Assembly (NCBI GenBank): GCA_032622095.1
Contig: CP136066.1
Location: 130,417,917-130,481,916, forward strand
Direction of reading: 5' to 3'
DNA length: 64,000 nt
Origin: Siphonodentalium dalli
Taxonomy: Eukaryota; Mollusca; Scaphopoda; Gadilida; Siphonodentaliidae
Shown in pieces: positions 60,217-64,000 of this stretch. The translations under genes and the position numbers were made by a program. Below the pieces are notes generated by a model, which saw nothing but the letters and a program-made list of their open reading frames with translations, searched no databases and was not told the origin of the DNA. How positions within the stretch are numbered: position 1 is the stretch's first letter; each line of letters opens with the position of its first letter.

Positions 60217-63200
60217 TTGAGGCCGGCCCCATATTCACCACCTCGGGGTGGCACCCCCGGGGGTGATGGGTGGGGGGGGGGGGTCGGGGTGTTTCTAGGT
60301 GGTATTTGGGGCGGGCCACCCACCCATACCGTCAAATCGGTCAAAATCCTTACCGTTCTCGAAAATGGTCCATACCCCATTTTCACCCCCTCGGGGTGGC
60401 ACCCCCGGGGGTGATGGTGGGGGGTCGGGGTGTTTCTAGGTGGTATTTGGGGCGGGCCACCCACCCATTCCGTCAAATCGGTCGAAATCCTTACCGTTCT
60501 CGAAAATGGTCCATACCCCATTTTCACCCCCTCGGGGTGGCACCCCCGGGGGTGATGGGTGGGGGTCGGGGTGTTTCTAGATGGTATTTGGGGCGGGCCA
60601 CCCACCCATGCCGTCAAATCGGTCGAAATCCTTACCGTTCTCGAAAATGGTCCATACCCCATTTTCACCCCCTCGGGGTGGCACCCCCCGGGGGTGATGG
60701 TGGGGGTCGGGGTGTTTATATGTGGTATTTGGGCGGGCCACCCACCCATGCCGTCAAATCGGTCGAAATCTTTACCGTTCTCGAAAATGGTCCATACCCC
60801 ATTTTCACCCCTCGGGGTGGCACCCCCCGGGGGTGATGGGTGGGGGGTCGGGGTTTTTCTAGGTGGTATTTGGGGCGGGCCACCCACCATGCCGTCAAAT
60901 CGGTCGAAATCTTTACCGTTCTCGAAAATGGTCCATACCCCATTTTCACCCCCTCGGGGTGGCACCCCCGGGGGTGATGGGTGGGGGGTCGGTAGATTCT
61001 AGGTGGTATTTGGGGCGGGCCACCCACCCATGCCGTCAAATCGGTCGAAATCTTTACCGTTCTCGAAAATGGTCCATACCCCATTTTCACCCCCTCGGGG
61101 TGGCACCCCCGGGGGTGATGGGTGGGGGGTCGGGGTGTTTCTAGGTGGTATTTGGGGCGGGCCACCCACCCATGCCGTCAAATCGGTCGAAATCTTTACC
61201 GTTCTCGAAAATGGTCCATACCCCATTTTCACCCCCTCGGGGTGGCACCCCCGGGGGTGATGGGCGGGGGGTCGGTGTGTTTCTAGGTGGTATTTGGGGC
61301 GGGCCACCCACCCATGCCGTCAAATCGGTCGAAATCCTTACCGTTCTCGAAAATGGTCCATACCCCATTTTCACCCCATCGGGGTGGCACCCCCGGGGGT
61401 GATGGGTGGGGGTCGGGGTGTTTCTAGGTGGTATTTGGGGCGGGCCACCCACCCATGCCGTCAAATCGGTCGAAATCTTTACCGTTCTCGAAAATGGTCC
61501 ATACCCCATTTTCACCCCCCTCGGGGTGGCACCCCCGGGGGTGATGGGTGGGGGGTCGGGGTGTTTCTAGGTGGTATTTGGGGCGGGCCACCCACCCATG
61601 CCGTCAAATCGGTCGAAATCTTTACCGTTCTCGAAAATGGTCCATACCCCAGTTTCACCCCCTCGGGGTGGCACCCCCGGGGGTGATGGGTGGGGGTCGG
61701 GGAGATTCTAGGTGGTATTTGGGGCGGGCCACCCACCCATGCCGTCAAATCGGTCGTAATCTTTACCGTTCTCGAAAATGGTCCATACCCCATTTTCACC
61801 CCCTCGCGGTGGCACCCCCCGGGGGTGATGGGTGGGGGGTCGGGGTGTTTCTAGGTGGTATTTGGGGCGGGCCACCCACCCATGCCGTCAAATCGGTCGA
61901 AATCCTTACCGTTCTCGAAAATGGTCCATACCCCACTTTCACCCCCTCGGGGTGGCACCCCCGGGGGTGATGGGTGGGGGTCGGGGAAATTCTAGGTGGT
62001 ATTTGGGGCGGACCACCCACCCATGCCGTCAAATCGGTCGAAATCCTTACCGTTCTCGAAAATGGTCCATACCCCATTTTCACCCCCTCGGGGTGGCACC
62101 CCCCGGGGGTGATGGGTGGGGGTCGGGGTGTTTCTAGGTGGTATTTGGGGCGGGCCACCCACCCATGCCGTCAAATCGGTCGAAATCCTTACCGTTCTCG
62201 AAAATCGTCCATACCCCATTTTCACCCCCTCGGGGTGGCACACCCCGGGGGTGATGGGGTGGGGTGTTTCTAGGTGGTATTTGGGGCGGGCCACCCACCC
62301 ATGCCGTCAAATCGGTCGAAATCCTTACCGTTCTCTAAAATGGTCCATACCCCATTTTCACCCCCTCGGGGGTGATGGGTGGGGGTGTGGGTGTTTCTAG
62401 GTGGTATTAGGGGCGGGCCACCAACCCATGCCGTCAAATCGGTCGAAATCCTTACCGTTCTCGAAAATGGTCCATACCCCATTTTCACCCCCTAGGGGTG
62501 GCACCCCCGGGGGTGACGGGTGGGGGGTGGGGTGTTTCTAGGTGGTATTTGGGGCGGGCCACCCACCCATGCCGTCAAATCGGTCGAAATTCTTACCGTT
62601 CTCGAAAATGGTCCATACCCCATTTTCACCCCCTCGGGGTGGCACCCCCCGGGGTGATGGGTGGGGGTGGGGGTGTTTCTAGATGGTATTTGGGGCGGGC
62701 CACCCACCCATGCCGTCAAATCGGTCGAAATCCTTACCGTTCTCGAAAATGGTCCATACCCCATTTTCACCCCCCTCGGGGTGGCACCCCCGGGGGTGAT
62801 GGTGGGGGGTCGGGGTGTTTCTAGGTGGTATTTGGGGCGGGCCACCCACCCATTCCGTCAAATCGGTCGAAATCCTTACCGTTCTCGAAAATGGTCCATA
62901 CCCCATTTTCACCCCCTCGGGGTGGCACCCCCCGGGGTGATGGGTGGGGGTGGGGGTGTTTCTAGATGGTATTTGGGGCGGGCCACCCACCCATGCCGTC
63001 AAATCGGTCGAAATCCTTACCATTCTCGAAAATGGTCCATACCCCCATTTTCACCCCCTCGGGGTGGCACCCCCGGGGGTGATGGTGGGGGGTCGGGGTG
63101 TTTCTAGGTGGTATTTGGGGCGGGCCACCCACCCATGCCGTCAAATCGGTCGAAATTCTTACCGTTCTCGAAAATGGTCCATACCCCATTTTCACCCCCT

Positions 63201-64000
63201 CGGGGTGGCACCCCCCGGGGTGATGGGTAGGGGTGGGGGTGTTTCTAGATGGTATTTGGGGCGGGCCACCCACCCATGCCGTCAAATCGGTCGAAATCCT
63301 TACCGTTCTCGAAAATGGTCCATACCCCATTTTCACCCCCTCGGGGTGGCACCCCCGGGGGTGATGGTGGGGGGTCGGGGTGTTTCTAGGTGGTATTTGG
63401 GGCGGGCCACCCACCCATTCCGTCAAATCGGTCGAAATCCTTACCGTTCTCGAAAATGGTCCATACCCCATTTTCACCCCCTCGGGGTGGCACCCCCCGG
63501 GGGTGATGGTGGGGGTCGGGGTGTTTATATGTGGTATTTGGGCGGGCCACCCACCCATGCCGTCAAATCGGTCGAGATCTTAACCGTTCTCGAAAATGGT
63601 CCATACCCCATTTTCACCCCTCGGGGTGGCACCCCCCGGGGGTGATGGGTGGGGGGTCGGGGTGTTTATATGTGGTATTTGGGCGGGCCACCCACCCATG
63701 CCGTCAAATCGGTCGAAATCTTTACCGTTCTCGAAAATGGTCCATACCCCATTTTCACCCCCTCGGGGTGGCACCCCCGGGGGTGATGGGTGGGGGGTCG
63801 GGGTGTTTCTAGGTGGTATTTGGGCGGGCCACCCACCCATGCCGTCAAATCGGTCGAAATCTTTACCGTTCTCGAAAATGGTCCATACCCCATTTTCACC
63901 CCCCTCGGGGTGGCACCCCCGGGGGTGATGGGTGGGGGGTCGGGTGTTTCTAGGTGGTATTTGGGGCGGGCCACCCACCCATGCCGTCAAATCGGTCGAA
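60217..64000 (-). repeat. satellite array 3, inverted orientation (~27 monomers, reaches window end)
   Basis: Same family as arrays 1 and 2 but on the minus strand, with monomers of about 141-142 bp. Most have ggtcggggtgtttctaggtg, the complement of an aaacaccccgacccccc tail. That tail is also found in the last monomer before each spacer (47960 and 53655) but is rare inside array 1. The array continues beyond the window. Confidence 0.95.
62660..63400 (-). repeat. dimeric substructure in array 3
   Basis: The tctagatgg variant recurs at about 62677, 62962 and 63245, every second monomer (about 284 bp), alternating with tctaggtgg monomers. A larger duplication also links about 60.46-60.84 kb with about 63.41-63.66 kb: ccattccg at 60465 and 63415, and tttatatgtgg at 60715 and 63524. 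One monomer differs between the two. Confidence 0.65.

Noticed and set aside
60165-64000. Open frames of up to 266 codons in the inverted array
   Set aside because: Same satellite read on the other strand; by-products of low stop density.
1-64000. tRNA or rRNA genes
   Set aside because: No cloverleaf box pattern or rRNA core sequence was recognised by reading; a covariance-model scan (tRNAscan, Rfam) would be decisive.

Overview
This looks like a gene-poor, repeat-dominated stretch of a metazoan nuclear genome, probably a marine invertebrate. The evidence is a non-LTR retrotransposon with esterase, endonuclease and reverse-transcriptase domains of the kind common in molluscs, amphioxus and similar animals, together with small fold-back elements, dispersed 'atggccgcc' motifs and a very large satellite. 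The species assignment is inference. I see no host protein-coding gene, tRNA, rRNA or prokaryotic feature that I would defend.

Layout. Bases 1-395 are a degenerate ~168-bp tandem repeat. Bases 396-8501 are a composite insertion bounded by ~210-bp inverted repeats (copies A and C), with a third copy (B) inside. Between A and B lies a broken plus-strand PHD-finger reading frame. Between B and C, on the minus strand, lies a non-LTR retrotransposon with an unbroken 1.6-kcodon ORF2. It is preceded in the same frame by the tail of an SGNH-esterase ORF1, and the two are separated by one TGA codon. Bases 8502-9267 hold nothing I recognise.

From 9268 to 47979 runs a ~38.7-kb array of roughly 280 copies of a GC-rich ~137-bp satellite, broken by a 100-N assembly gap at 30951-31050. 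In the first third the satellite has a seven-monomer higher-order repeat of about 955-975 bp. Further along, larger tandem units (about 1.78, 2.1-2.2, 2.24 and 5.69 kb) are superimposed on it. The 5.69-kb unit includes a 2.8-kb AT-rich non-satellite spacer, so the order is array 1 - spacer copy 1 (47980-50763) - array 2 (50764-53674) - spacer copy 2 (53675-56458). The spacer copies are nearly identical.

Bases 56459-58620 are a degenerate minisatellite that reverses strand near 57.2 kb. It carries a small inverted-repeat element at 56841-56949 and is bounded by a hairpin element at 58623-58778. Bases 58779-60034 are mostly unrecognised. From about 60035 to the end of the window the same ~140-bp satellite returns in the opposite orientation, with a decayed edge facing the spacer.

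The most interesting content is the satellite system: a dyad-rich, strand-asymmetric 137-bp family with nested higher-order structure, arrays facing each other, and an edge-monomer variant that links the inverted array to the spacer-proximal end of the direct arrays. Whether it is centromeric, heterochromatic or otherwise functional cannot be decided from sequence alone.
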